The notes: generated by a model not told the origin, from the letters alone. A stretch of DNA of 64,000 bases from JAHEYG01 sp044229775 (GCA_044229775.1 JBGASH010000002.1:1-64000), one strand, 5' to 3'. Positions 1 through 9,220 are shown, counted from the stretch's first letter. Numbers and translations are program-made.

Positions 1-456
1 CGGTTTAGGAATTAAAATGTTATTTGCGTCTTTAGCATTGCCGGTATTTACCGATACAAATCCTCCGGCTGCCATAATTCTGTCAAAAGATGAACGGTCA
101 ACAGCAAGATCTTTTATCACCGGAAAAGCGGCGCTTCTCCATGGCTCCACCACAATGGTATCGCCATCTTTAAAACTACGCATGTGTAACTGGCAGGTGG
201 TAACTCCCTGCTTCGGACCATGAGGCCTTCCGTTGATATACATGCTGCACATGCCACAAATTCCTTCACGGCAATCGTGGTCAAACGCGATCGGTTCTTT
301 GCCTTCGCTGATCAGTTGTTCGTTCACAACGTCAAACATCTCTAGGAATGACATGTCGGGCGAAATTCCTTTTGCAGCATAAGTTTCAAATTTACCTTTG
401 CTGTCTTTGTTTTTTTGTTTCCACACTTTTAGTGTGAGGTTCATGTTTCCACTCAT
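1..456 (-). CDS. sdhB: Succinate dehydrogenase/fumarate reductase iron-sulfur subunit (partial)
   Basis: Carries electrons from the flavoprotein through iron-sulfur clusters to the membrane cytochrome b in complex II. The visible 152 codons start at the ATG at 456 and run off the left edge. They show the N-terminal ferredoxin-like domain with the [2Fe-2S] motif CREGICGMC plus a further Cys in TTCQLH. The C-terminal domain with the other clusters lies outside the window. It is the last gene of sdhC-sdhA-sdhB. A four-helix-bundle gene with its repeat arm sits directly upstream; the arm ends 3 nt before the ATG, so the native 5' context of sdhB has probably been replaced. Confidence 0.95.
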   Translation of the reverse strand, partial: MSGNMNLTLKVWKQKNKDSKGKFETYAAKGISPDMSFLEMFDVVNEQLISEGKEPIAFDHDCREGICGMCSMYINGRPHGPKQGVTTCQLHMRSFKDGDTIVVEPWRSAAFPVIKDLAVDRSSFDRIMAAGGFVSVNTGNAKDANNILIPKP

Positions 457-459
457 ATT

Positions 460-928
460 TTAGGATTTAGGAAAGAGCGAAGAGCGATTAGTTTACAGCA
501 CCCTCTGCGACTTTCATTTCAATACTTTTTATTAAACCATTTAATATTTTACTAATTTCTTCTAAAAGAAAGGTCGTTTTTTCAAACTCACTTTTAGAAA
601 TATATGTTTGATTAAAAGAAATAATTATTAATGTTTCTGTTTCAAATAAAGAGCCTCTAGATACCATTAGGAACTGTAAATAATTTTTTCTCGAAACCCT
701 TCCCCAACCTTCAGCAATGTTAGTTGGAACTGAAACTACGGCTCTGTTAAGCTGAGAAACAATTCCAAATTTTTCATCTGAAGGAAAGTTTTTTGTTAGC
801 TTATAAATTTCACTAACTAATATCATGGATTTCTGCCATGCGATTAGTTCTTTATAAGAATTAATTTTATTCATTTTTTCAAAGACCTTTTTACTAATTT
901 CTATTCGCTTTTCGCTAATTCCTAATTA
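460..928 (-). mobile_element. Heptamer-repeat element carrying a four-helix-bundle gene, between sdhA and sdhB
   Basis: Two arrays of 7-nt units in inverted orientation flank the small gene. On the plus strand the right arm (894-928) is CTAATTT, CTATTCG, CTTTTCG, CTAATTC, CTAATTA. The left arm (460-491) is TTAGGAT, TTAGGAA, AGAGCGA, AGAGCGA, TTAG. By hand alignment the two arms match at 25 of 32 positions. The outer edge of the right arm overlaps the sdhA stop codon and the left arm ends 3 nt before the sdhB ATG, so the unit fills the junction exactly. In the operon mRNA the arms could form a long stem with the small gene in the loop. Mobility is inferred; no target duplication is evident. 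Confidence 0.6.
488..874 (-). CDS. Four-helix-bundle protein (23S rRNA intervening-sequence/S23 family)
   Basis: A 128-residue, all-helical protein. It has the family's typical AWQKSM start region, the NFPSDEKFGIVSQLNRAVVS stretch (about residues 29-48) and a conserved NIAEGWGR segment followed by FLMVSRGSLFE. The family is known from ORFs inside 23S rRNA intervening sequences, and the diversity-generating retroelement protein Avd shares the fold; its molecular role elsewhere is unclear. It starts at the ATG at 874. Its stop codon lies inside the left repeat arm, so gene and arm are one unit. A second family member lies at 36827-37291, also between two operon genes and also inside heptamer arms. 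Confidence 0.85.
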   Translation of the reverse strand: MNKINSYKELIAWQKSMILVSEIYKLTKNFPSDEKFGIVSQLNRAVVSVPTNIAEGWGRVSRKNYLQFLMVSRGSLFETETLIIISFNQTYISKSEFEKTTFLLEEISKILNGLIKSIEMKVAEGAVN

Positions 929-2914
929 AGCATAATTCCTCTGAGCTAACTTAATATTCTCAAATTTCAATTCTTCTTTATGTAATTCAAAATTGCTGTC
1001 GCCTTTGTATTCCCAAGCAGCCACGTAAGCAAAGTTGTCGTCATCGCGTAAAGCTTCTCCGTCTTTTGTTTGAAATTCTTCACGGAAGTGTCCGCCGCAA
1101 CTTTCATTGCGATGTAAAGCGTCTTTACACATCAATTCACCCAGTTCAATAAAATCGGCCACGCGATGGGCTTTTTCCAATTCGGTATTAAATTCATTGG
1201 CTTCACCCGGCACACGAACATCTTTCCAAAATTCTTCGCGCAATTTTTGTATTTCGCCAATGGCGGTTGTTAATCCTTCTTTATTACGGGCCATGCCGCA
1301 TTTGTCCCACATTATTTTTCCTAAACGTTTATGGAAGTGATCAACCGATTTTGTTCCTTTTATGGAAAATAATTTTGTAATTCTTTCTTGAACATCCGCT
1401 TCCGCTTTTACAAACGCTTCATGATCGGTTGGAATGGCTTTAGTACGGATCTCTTCCGATAAGTAATCACCAATGGTATAAGGGATCACAAAATAACCAT
1501 CAGCCAATCCCTGCATCAAAGCAGAGGCGCCCAAACGGTTAGCACCATGGTCGCTAAAATTAGCCTCACCTAGTGCATATAATCCCGGAATGGTGGTCAT
1601 CAAATTATAATCTACCCATAAACCACCCATGGTGTAATGCACAGCGGGATAAATTCGCATTGGCATTTCATATGGATCTTCACCGGTAATTTGTTTATAC
1701 ATGTCAAACAGGTTACCGTATTTTTCTTTTACTACTTCTTTTCCTAAGCGAACAATTTCTTCCTGACTAGGATTATGCAAGCCGTGTTTGTTAGCTTCAA
1801 TTTTTCCATAACGGATGGTGTTGGCTGCAAAATCCAAATACACGGCCATTTTTACTTGTTCCAACTCCGTAACCCCGTCACAACGTTCTTTAGCGGCACG
1901 AGAGGCAGCGTCGCGCGGCACTAAATTTCCGAATGCCGGATATCTTCTTTCTAAATAATAATCTCTTTCCTCTTCCGGAATTTCATTCGGTTTGCGGTTA
2001 TCATCTTTCTTTTTCGGAACCCAAATTCTGCCATCGTTTCGTAACGACTCACTCATAAGGGTTAATTTTGATTGGTGATCGCCACTAACAGGAATACAGG
2101 TAGGGTGAATTTGCGTGTAACAAGGATTTCCGAAGAAAGCACCTTTTTTATGCGCTTTCCATGCGGCGGTAACATTACAACCCATGGCGTTGGTACTTAG
2201 ATAAAACACGTTGCCATAACCTCCTGTACATAGCAGCACGGCGTGTCCGAAATGTCTTTCTAATTTTCCGGTAACAAGATCACGGGCAATAATACCACGG
2301 GCTTTCCCGTCGATCATTACCACATCCATCATTTCATGACGGGCACATAAAGTCACAGCACCCATTCCAACCTGACGCTGCAAAGCGCTATAAGCTCCTA
2401 ATAATAATTGTTGTCCGGTTTGTCCGGCAGCGTAAAAAGTTCTTTGTACTTGTGTTCCGCCAAATGAACGGTTGCTTAATGTTCCGCCATATTCTCGCGC
2501 AAACGGTACGCCTTGAGCAACACACTGATCAATGATATTTCCCGACACTTCAGCTAAACGGTGTACGTTGGCTTCGCGTGCGCGGTAATCGCCTCCTTTG
2601 ATGGTATCGTAAAATAAACGGTAAACGCTGTCGCCATCGTTCTGATAATTTTTAGCGGCGTTAACACCACCTTGCGCGGCAATACTGTGTGCACGACGAG
2701 GCGAATCCTGAAAACAAAATACTTTTACTTTATATCCCATTTCGGCAAGGGAAGCGGCAGCAGAAGAGCCAGCTAAACCTGAACCCACAACGATCACTTC
2801 TAAACTGCGTTTATTGGCAGGATTTACGAGGTGAACGGTAGAACGGTATTTTGTCCATTTGTTTTCCAGTTGTCCTTCCGGAATTCTTGAATTTAATTTT
2901 GGTGAACTTGCCAT
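926..2914 (-). CDS. sdhA: Succinate dehydrogenase/fumarate reductase flavoprotein subunit
   Basis: Oxidises succinate to fumarate at a covalently bound FAD on the cytoplasmic face of complex II. The 662 residues are the long form usual in Bacteroidetes and epsilonproteobacteria. Visible: dinucleotide fold VVGSGLAGSSAAASLAEMG at about 42-60, the FAD-linking His in RAHSIAAQGG (His76), and the substrate/active-site region around HPTCIPVSG and MGGLWVDY. It starts at the ATG at 2914, 33 bp after sdhC, and forms the middle of sdhCAB. It is followed immediately by the heptamer-repeat element; the stop codon overlaps the outermost repeat unit. Confidence 0.96.
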   Translation of the reverse strand: MASSPKLNSRIPEGQLENKWTKYRSTVHLVNPANKRSLEVIVVGSGLAGSSAAASLAEMGYKVKVFCFQDSPRRAHSIAAQGGVNAAKNYQNDGDSVYRLFYDTIKGGDYRAREANVHRLAEVSGNIIDQCVAQGVPFAREYGGTLSNRSFGGTQVQRTFYAAGQTGQQLLLGAYSALQRQVGMGAVTLCARHEMMDVVMIDGKARGIIARDLVTGKLERHFGHAVLLCTGGYGNVFYLSTNAMGCNVTAAWKAHKKGAFFGNPCYTQIHPTCIPVSGDHQSKLTLMSESLRNDGRIWVPKKKDDNRKPNEIPEEERDYYLERRYPAFGNLVPRDAASRAAKERCDGVTELEQVKMAVYLDFAANTIRYGKIEANKHGLHNPSQEEIVRLGKEVVKEKYGNLFDMYKQITGEDPYEMPMRIYPAVHYTMGGLWVDYNLMTTIPGLYALGEANFSDHGANRLGASALMQGLADGYFVIPYTIGDYLSEEIRTKAIPTDHEAFVKAEADVQERITKLFSIKGTKSVDHFHKRLGKIMWDKCGMARNKEGLTTAIGEIQKLREEFWKDVRVPGEANEFNTELEKAHRVADFIELGELMCKDALHRNESCGGHFREEFQTKDGEALRDDDNFAYVAAWEYKGDSNFELHKEELKFENIKLAQRNYA

Positions 2915-2947
2915 ATAGAATGAGTTAAAAGTTAGTTGTCAAAAATA

Positions 2948-3637
2948 TTATTGTATCAATTTAAAATGAATCGCAATTGGCATTGCGGCAAAGATCAACG
3001 GAACAATAATTGAAAAAGCCACGCCGGTTTTTTTAATGAGTGGCGTGTATTTTTTGTGATTTAAACCTAAGGTTTGAAAAGCCGATTGAAATCCGTGAAG
3101 TAAATGATATGCTAAAGAGATCATCGATAAGCAATACACGATCACCACCCATAATTGCGAAAATGTTTCTTTCATTTCGTCAAACATGGTTTCTTGTCCG
3201 GGCAAAGCGTGTTCTTTTGTGTGTGCCAGCTCATCGGTAAAACGACTCACCACCCAAAAATGACTCAAGTGAATAATTAAGAACATTAAGATAAGAGTGC
3301 CTAATAAACCCATCCAGCGGCTGTACCAACGCGAATTAGCATTACCGTTAGTAACGCCATAGGCAACGGGGCGCGCTTTGTTGTTTTGAAGGGTTAAAAT
3401 CAAAGCTTGAAATATGTGAAGAAGAATACCCGCAAATAACACAATTTCCATTGCGCGAATGATCCAGTTCGTACCCATAAATTCGCAGCCAAGATCAAAG
3501 GTTTCGCCGCCATCATTCACAAAAATGAGGGAGTTAACGAAACAATGCACCACTAAAAATGAAATTAAAAACAGGCCGGTAATTCCCATTATGAATTTTT
3601 TACCGATAGATGAATTTAAGAATCCGCTTTTGCTCAT
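2948..3637 (-). CDS. sdhC: Succinate dehydrogenase cytochrome b subunit
   Basis: Membrane anchor of complex II that binds haem b and passes electrons to menaquinone. The 229 residues contain five hydrophobic segments, as in the single-anchor di-haem type of Bacillus and Wolinella. His residues within or near them (VVHCFVN, LLHIFQ, IIHLSHFW, YHLLHGFQ) are candidates for haem ligands. It begins with MSKSGFLNSSIGKKFIMGITG, typical of Bacteroidetes SdhC. First gene of sdhCAB, with a Bacteroidetes-type promoter 34 nt upstream. Confidence 0.93.
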   Translation of the reverse strand: MSKSGFLNSSIGKKFIMGITGLFLISFLVVHCFVNSLIFVNDGGETFDLGCEFMGTNWIIRAMEIVLFAGILLHIFQALILTLQNNKARPVAYGVTNGNANSRWYSRWMGLLGTLILMFLIIHLSHFWVVSRFTDELAHTKEHALPGQETMFDEMKETFSQLWVVIVYCLSMISLAYHLLHGFQSAFQTLGLNHKKYTPLIKKTGVAFSIIVPLIFAAMPIAIHFKLIQ

Positions 3638-4013
3638 AGACTAAGGATTTGTTGATTAAAGTAACCATTGCAAATGTATCATTGCAAATGATTTTTACCA
3701 ATTAAAAATAGATAGATTTACTCTAAAAATAGCAACATTTTGAATTAAAGCTATAAAAACACTATTTAGAACGATTCTAAACTGAAAAATATGCTTTTTT
3801 CCTGCAATCAGAGAGATTTAGAAAGCTAAAAATATTTATAATAAGATTAACCGAAAGACGAAAGCATTGAAATTTTAGAAGACGAAACCGAATTGTGTCA
3901 CCACGAAACCAGTATTTAAACTCATGACCTTTCAAAACGAATAAAGCTCTAAAAACAGGGTCAAAAAATAGAAGGTTTAAAAGCTAAATTACTATATTAG
4001 TACCCTGATTATT
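3638..4013. other. Divergent intergenic region between sdhC and the ABC ATPase
   Basis: A 376-bp gap between divergent operons. The left end holds the sdhC promoter. Close to the ATPase start is an inverted repeat TACTA-TAT-TAGTA (3990-4002). The middle is AT-rich with no convincing ORF, RNA gene or hairpin terminator. Confidence 0.5.
3671..3701 (-). promoter_or_regulatory. Promoter of sdhCAB
   Basis: On the minus strand TTG (3701-3699) is followed after 20 nt by TACATTTG (3678-3671), matching the Bacteroidetes -33 TTG/-7 TAnnTTTG consensus. The box ends 33 nt before the sdhC ATG. Confidence 0.65.
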
Positions 4014-5819
4014 ATGGACAAAGAAGTACTTTTAGAAGTAAAAAACCTTGTAACTGATTTTAAGACCGAAGATGAATACATTCGTGCCGTAAATGATGTG
4101 AGTTTTACTTTGCATCGCGGCGAAACAATTGGTATTGTTGGCGAAAGCGGTTCAGGAAAATCAGTTACTTCTCTTTCCATCATGCAATTGATTCCAAATC
4201 CTCCCGGCCGAATTTCGGGAGGCGAATTGCTTTATCATACCAAAGATAACCGCACAGTAGACCTTACTAAAATAAGTACTAAAGATATGCGTAACCTTCG
4301 CGGTAACGATATCGCCATGATCTTTCAGGAACCCATGACCTCTCTCAATCCCGTAATAAAATGCGGTGAGCAGGTAATGGAGGCAATTATTTTACACCGA
4401 AAAGTATCGCGCCGCGCCGCCCGCCTAAGAACACTTTTATTATTTGAACAGGTTCAGTTACCCGATCCGCAGCTAATATTAGACCGTTATCCGCATCAAT
4501 TATCGGGCGGACAAAAGCAACGGGTGATGATCGCGATGGCCATGAGCTGTAATCCAAGTATTTTAATTGCCGATGAACCAACAACGGCATTGGATGTTAC
4601 GGTGCAAAAAACCATTCTTGATCTCATGCTTAAACTTCAGCGTGAAGAAAACATGGGCATTTTATTTATCACACATGATCTTGGTGTGATTGCAGAGCTG
4701 GCCGATAAAGTGGTGGTGATGTATAAAGGAAAGATTGTTGAGCAAGGACCTGTTCTCCAAATTTTCAGCGACCCTAAACACCCATATACAAAAAGTCTTC
4801 TTGCTTGTCGCCCGCCATTGGAAACACGCTTGAAACGTTTGCCGGTTGTAAGTGATTTTATGAAGTTGGATGATAAAGGCGAGATCGTTGAGATTCCGAA
4901 AACGGTTTCTGAAGCGATCAGCAGCGTAACCATTACAAAGGAAGAGCGTGAAAAAACACATAAAGAACTTTACGCCCGCGAAAAGATCCTGCAACTTCAT
5001 AATGTGCGAACCTGGTTTCCGGCACGCAAATCTTTTTTTGGGAAAGTAACCCAGTATGTAAAAGCAGTGGACGATGTTGCTTTTGACGTTTACGAGGGAG
5101 AAACATTGGGTTTAGTTGGAGAAAGCGGTTGCGGAAAAACTACTTTAGGAAGAACCATTTTAAAATTGGCCGATGCGCAAAGCGGAAGGATCATTTACAA
5201 AGGACAAGATATTTTGCAAATGACCGAATCCGATTTCAGAGTTTTACGGAAAGATCTTCAAATTATTTTTCAGGACCCTTATTCTTCTTTAAATCCGCGA
5301 ATAAAAGTGGGCGATGCATTATTAGAGCCCATGCGTTTTCATAAGATCGGCAGCTCTAACAAACAACGCCGAGAAATGGTTTACGACCTGTTGAATAAAG
5401 TGGGCATGGAACCCAAACATTATATCCGATACCCACATGAATTTAGTGGTGGACAACGTCAGCGAATTTGTATCGCCCGCGCCTTAGCGGTTAATCCTAA
5501 ATTTTTAATTTGCGACGAAAGCGTGAGTGCTTTGGACGTGAGTGTTCAGGCGCAGGTTCTAAATTTGTTGAACGACCTTAAGAAAGAATATAAATTCACG
5601 TATATTTTTATTTCGCACGACTTAAGCGTTGTAAAATTTATGAGCGACCGCATGGTGGTAATGAATAAAGGGCATATAGAAGAAATAGGCGATTCAGATA
5701 CTATCTATAATAATCCGCAAAGTGAGTATACTAAAAAACTGATCAACTCTATTCCCAAGGGACAAATTACCGATATACAAGCAAGTATTGACCGTAAAAG
5801 TAGTTTAGTATTACGGTAA
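4014..5819 (+). CDS. Oligopeptide ABC transporter ATP-binding protein, fused DppD-DppF type
   Basis: Powers import of peptides (or related solutes) through an Opp/Dpp permease. The 601 residues hold two complete ABC ATPase domains. Domain 1 has Walker A GESGSGKS (about 43-50), signature LSGGQKQR and Walker B ILIADEPT. Domain 2 has Walker A GESGCGKT, signature FSGGQRQR and Walker B FLICDES. The oligopeptide-family C-terminal extension follows domain 1 (HPYTKSLLACRPP). Such D-F fusions are common in Bacteroidetes. No permease is adjacent; an OppC-like permease lies at 30545-31804, so the transporter genes appear scattered. Starts at the ATG at 4014. Confidence 0.92.
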   Translation: MDKEVLLEVKNLVTDFKTEDEYIRAVNDVSFTLHRGETIGIVGESGSGKSVTSLSIMQLIPNPPGRISGGELLYHTKDNRTVDLTKISTKDMRNLRGNDIAMIFQEPMTSLNPVIKCGEQVMEAIILHRKVSRRAARLRTLLLFEQVQLPDPQLILDRYPHQLSGGQKQRVMIAMAMSCNPSILIADEPTTALDVTVQKTILDLMLKLQREENMGILFITHDLGVIAELADKVVVMYKGKIVEQGPVLQIFSDPKHPYTKSLLACRPPLETRLKRLPVVSDFMKLDDKGEIVEIPKTVSEAISSVTITKEEREKTHKELYAREKILQLHNVRTWFPARKSFFGKVTQYVKAVDDVAFDVYEGETLGLVGESGCGKTTLGRTILKLADAQSGRIIYKGQDILQMTESDFRVLRKDLQIIFQDPYSSLNPRIKVGDALLEPMRFHKIGSSNKQRREMVYDLLNKVGMEPKHYIRYPHEFSGGQRQRICIARALAVNPKFLICDESVSALDVSVQAQVLNLLNDLKKEYKFTYIFISHDLSVVKFMSDRMVVMNKGHIEEIGDSDTIYNNPQSEYTKKLINSIPKGQITDIQASIDRKSSLVLR

Positions 5820-5825
5820 CAAAAC

Positions 5826-6251
5826 ATGAGAGGGTTCATCCAAATATTTTTTATTTTAGTTACCCTCACAGCCTCCGCTCAATCCAAAAAGCAGCCGGAT
5901 ATCATTCAGCAAATAAGCACCGCCGATACAGTGATTTTTATTGTAAAAACTTCCGGTTGTTTTGATGCTGGCACAACCATTTATAAAATAGCGAAACAAA
6001 AAAAAAATCGCGTTGTTATCTGGACAAAGAACAACGTAAAGGAAACTAAAAAACTCTCTGCTAAGGACTATACTGCATTTGTAAACAATTATAAGGTTTC
6101 CGAAAAACGGTTTCGCGGACTTGATCAGGGGGTTTGTACACTAATAACGGAATTTGAATTGAATGGCAAAAAACAATCCTCCAAGTTTGCCAATCGTAGT
6201 TGCCAGGCCGAATACAATCCCGAAGAAGTACTGAAACAGTTAATGAAATAG
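5826..6251 (+). CDS. Secreted protein of unknown function
   Basis: A 141-residue protein with a clear signal peptide (hydrophobic FIQIFFILVTLTASAQ, likely cleaved after SAQ). The mature part is small, basic and contains three Cys (SGCFDAG, QGVCTL, RSCQAE). I do not recognise a family. It starts 6 bp after the ABC ATPase and ends 6 bp before the DedA gene, so the three are probably cotranscribed. Confidence 0.7.
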   Translation: MRGFIQIFFILVTLTASAQSKKQPDIIQQISTADTVIFIVKTSGCFDAGTTIYKIAKQKKNRVVIWTKNNVKETKKLSAKDYTAFVNNYKVSEKRFRGLDQGVCTLITEFELNGKKQSSKFANRSCQAEYNPEEVLKQLMK

Positions 6252-6257
6252 AGCGCA

Positions 6258-6887
6258 ATGTTCGATTTTTTTAAACAGCTTACCGATCCAGAAAGTATTA
6301 TACGGTATGGCGGAGTTGCATTGTTGCTTTTTGTGATCTTTGCTGAAACCGGCCTTTTTATCGGATTTTTTTTGCCGGGCGATAATTTGGTTTTTATTGC
6401 AGGATTGCTTTGTGCAACAAAACCGGATGTTATTCAAATTAATTTTTTTGTTTTGATGATCTGTATGATATCCGCGGCTATTTTAGGAAACATGGTTGGA
6501 TACTGGTTCGGAAAAAAGGCCGGTGAAAAATTATATAGCCGTAAGGATAGTTTTTTCTTTCGTAAAAGCCATTTAGAGGCTACGAAGACATATTTCCAGA
6601 AACATGGTGGGAAAACCCTTATTCTGGGAAGATTTATTCCCATTATAAGAACCTTTGCGCCAATTTTTGCTGGAGTCATCAAAATAAATTTTTCAACTTT
6701 CATGTTATTTAATATTATTGGCGCAGTGGGGTGGATAATGGGTATTGGTAGTATCGCTTATTACTTAGGGAAAGAATTTCCGGAGATAGAGAATTATTTA
6801 GGATATATTTTTATAAGTTTGATTATTATTACTGCTATTCCTGTAATTACAACGATCTTTAGACGTAAAAAGACCAATGAAGAGTAA
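6258..6887 (+). CDS. DedA family membrane protein
   Basis: A 209-residue polytopic inner-membrane protein. DedA proteins include flippases for undecaprenyl phosphate and other lipids. Family features: an N-terminal ETGLFIGFFLPGDNLVFIAGLL re-entrant region (with the conserved E and LPGD), the GKKAGEKLYSRKDSFFFRK loop, and the GRFIPIIRTFAPIFAGV motif with conserved Arg and Pro, followed by hydrophobic helices. Its 3' end overlaps the next gene by 11 bp, suggesting translational coupling. The exact substrate cannot be told from sequence. Confidence 0.9.
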   Translation: MFDFFKQLTDPESIIRYGGVALLLFVIFAETGLFIGFFLPGDNLVFIAGLLCATKPDVIQINFFVLMICMISAAILGNMVGYWFGKKAGEKLYSRKDSFFFRKSHLEATKTYFQKHGGKTLILGRFIPIIRTFAPIFAGVIKINFSTFMLFNIIGAVGWIMGIGSIAYYLGKEFPEIENYLGYIFISLIIITAIPVITTIFRRKKTNEE

Positions 6888-8370
6888 AAAAGAAATAATT
6901 TCCTGCCACAACACTTTGCTTTTCCGCTTGGGCTATCCGAAAAACGAGTCTGATTATTTTCAAGCGCAAAGAGAGATGAATTCATTGTGCGATGAAATAA
7001 GAAAAGCATCTTCGGGTAAAAAAGAAAAATTGACAGGAAGTGGCTTAGCCTTTACCGAAACGCAGGGCTCTTATAGCTTTTCTTTAATAAAGTGGCTCAT
7101 CGAACTATTTCCGAAGGAAATATCCTTGCACTCTTTAGATGAAGCGGGTGTTCATCCTAAAGAAATATTTAAGCATGTTTTACCTGAAATGGAATTTGAA
7201 CTTTTGAGCGATGAAAAACTAAAGGCATTAAAATGGCTTGAGAAAGCAAGCGGTACAAAGAACAAAGGTGAGATTTTGAAATGGATAATTCGTCATCTAG
7301 ATAAAATTTCGGCCACAGAATTGATCCGTGATCAATTATTTGAATCCTTGCAACTTTATACAAACATTCTTCCGAAGGAAATAACCTTTTCTAAAAGTTT
7401 CGGAAATATTGAGCTGCACAAAAATTTTTATCACACTGAAGGAATTTTAAAAAAATTTGATGAACGCGCACTCATCAGTAAAAAACTACCTTCGCCAAAA
7501 AAACTATCTCAGAGCGAAAAAACTAAAATAATTGAGGCTTCTCGAGTTGCTTTGTGTTTACTGAATCGCGAAACTGATCCGATCACATATTGTAATGAAG
7601 ACGGACTTTTGTTTTACGAACTGGAGCACGGTCTTTCAATCGCCTTATTCAGCATGTTGCCTACTTATCGTTTGCCCTTAGAGTCGTATATTGGTTTTAT
7701 GATGTTCAAGAACGGATTTCCAATGGCATATGGAGGCGGATGGCTTTTCGGGAAACGAATCTTTGAATCTTTCCGTGGTGGCGAATCGGCTTTTGTATTC
7801 GCGCAATTGCTGCGTACCTATAAAAATGCCTTTGGCGCTACGTATTTTGAAGTGGAACCATATCAATTTGGTAAAGATAATCCCGAAGGGTTGCAGTCAG
7901 GGGCTTTTTGGTTCTATTACCGTTTTGGTTTCCGGCCCATTAATAACGAATTGAAAGAACTGGCATTGGCAGAGTCGGAAAAAATTAAAAACACAAAAGG
8001 CTATAGAACACCAATTACTATCTTAAAACAGTTTACCGGCTCGAATGTGGCCGTGAACTTTGATCCAGAATCAAAAATATATGATCCTACCCGGATCAGC
8101 AAATATATCACCCAACAGATAATTGAAAAGTTTAATGGTGATAGGGTAGATGCGCAAAAATGGGCTGCTCAAAAACTTAAAAAGGATCTTGGTGTTACAA
8201 GCGGAAATTTGAAAGGCGCTTTATTTGCAGCGTTTTGCTTTGATCTGGAAAAATTGAGTAGCTTAAACAAACAAAAAATAAAAAATTTATTACTGGAAAA
8301 AGAACGGTCGGAGTTTAAGTATATTGAATACTGTAATAAATTACCGTTTATTCAATACCCAAACACCTAA
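6877..8370 (+). CDS. Unrecognised 497-residue cytoplasmic protein
   Basis: I do not recognise a named family. The protein lacks a signal peptide and membrane segments. The N-terminal half is charged and helical. The middle (about 225-350) holds several glycine/aromatic motifs such as YGGGWLFGKRIFESFRGGE and GAFWFYYRFGFRP. This order recalls an acetyltransferase-like fold but lacks a clear acetyl-CoA loop. The C-terminus is helical and Lys-rich. It overlaps the DedA gene by 11 bp, and its last 30 bp overlap the convergent EamA gene. Confidence 0.75.
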   Translation: MKSKKEIISCHNTLLFRLGYPKNESDYFQAQREMNSLCDEIRKASSGKKEKLTGSGLAFTETQGSYSFSLIKWLIELFPKEISLHSLDEAGVHPKEIFKHVLPEMEFELLSDEKLKALKWLEKASGTKNKGEILKWIIRHLDKISATELIRDQLFESLQLYTNILPKEITFSKSFGNIELHKNFYHTEGILKKFDERALISKKLPSPKKLSQSEKTKIIEASRVALCLLNRETDPITYCNEDGLLFYELEHGLSIALFSMLPTYRLPLESYIGFMMFKNGFPMAYGGGWLFGKRIFESFRGGESAFVFAQLLRTYKNAFGATYFEVEPYQFGKDNPEGLQSGAFWFYYRFGFRPINNELKELALAESEKIKNTKGYRTPITILKQFTGSNVAVNFDPESKIYDPTRISKYITQQIIEKFNGDRVDAQKWAAQKLKKDLGVTSGNLKGALFAAFCFDLEKLSSLNKQKIKNLLLEKERSEFKYIEYCNKLPFIQYPNT

Positions 8371-9216
8371 AATAATTATTCCCATACTGATAATTTGGAT
8401 GAGGTTGATGCTTTCGCCAAAAAGAAGTCCCCACCCAATTGCAACAATTGGGATCAGATAAGTGCAACTGGAGGCAAATACAGTTCCTGCTAACTTTATC
8501 AGATAATTGAAAGCAATTACCGAAATAGAAGTTCCTACAATTGCCAAAATGCCTACGAATCCCAGCGAGGACCATCCTTTTGGGTTTTGAATTAAGTGAG
8601 TTGTAAAATCGGTGGCCAAAAATAAATACGCTAATGCAAATGGACCTATAAGCGAAAAGCTCCAGATAGCGGCTGTAAATGAGTTAACATTATGTAAGTA
8701 ATATTTTATTCCATTTACACTAAGCGCGTAAAAAATGGTAGCTGCTACAACCATTAAGGCAAAGTATAAGTTCTTTGAGCTTTCTGAACTTTCTCCAAAG
8801 GATAAAAGACAAATGGTTCCTCCAAGTCCGATTAAAATTCCAATAATAGCGTTTTTATGCAAAGGATGTTTAAAAATAAAAAGCCCAAACAAAACCGTGA
8901 ACAAAGGCGTTAAAGAGTTTATCATTCCGGTTAAGCTGCTGCTAATTTGGGTTTCGGCCTTGGTAAACAAAAAGGCCGGGATGAGATTACCGAATACGCC
9001 CATCATTAAAAGTCCACGCCAGTTGGTTTTCAGAGAGATCTTGTTGAAGTGATGAATCAAAAAAGGGAATAGGCTTACAAAAGCGAGGCTGATGCGTAAG
9101 GCCGCCACTTCATCGCTGGTAAAGGCCTCCATTCCCAACTTCATTAATATAAATGAACTGCCCCATACTAAAGAGAGGATAATTAAGATGATCCATGAGA
9201 GGCCGGGCTTGTTCAC
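8341..9216 (-). CDS. EamA/DMT family transporter
   Basis: A 291-residue inner-membrane exporter of the drug/metabolite superfamily with ten predicted hydrophobic helices in two EamA repeats. It begins SWIILIILSLVWGSSFILMK and repeats the pattern in the second half (ATIFYALSVN, LIPIVAIGWGLLFGE). The substrate is unknown; family members export amino acids or other metabolites. The start is a GTG at 9216. A TACATTTG box ends only 4 nt before it, hinting at a leaderless transcript. Its 3' end overlaps the convergent gene by 30 bp. Confidence 0.85.
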   Translation of the reverse strand: MNKPGLSWIILIILSLVWGSSFILMKLGMEAFTSDEVAALRISLAFVSLFPFLIHHFNKISLKTNWRGLLMMGVFGNLIPAFLFTKAETQISSSLTGMINSLTPLFTVLFGLFIFKHPLHKNAIIGILIGLGGTICLLSFGESSESSKNLYFALMVVAATIFYALSVNGIKYYLHNVNSFTAAIWSFSLIGPFALAYLFLATDFTTHLIQNPKGWSSLGFVGILAIVGTSISVIAFNYLIKLAGTVFASSCTYLIPIVAIGWGLLFGESINLIQIISMGIIILGVWVLNKR

Positions 9217-9220
9217 AACA

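Noticed and set aside
3992..4183. Minus-strand ORF over the start of the ABC ATPase
   Set aside because: Shadow of a strongly conserved coding region on the plus strand.
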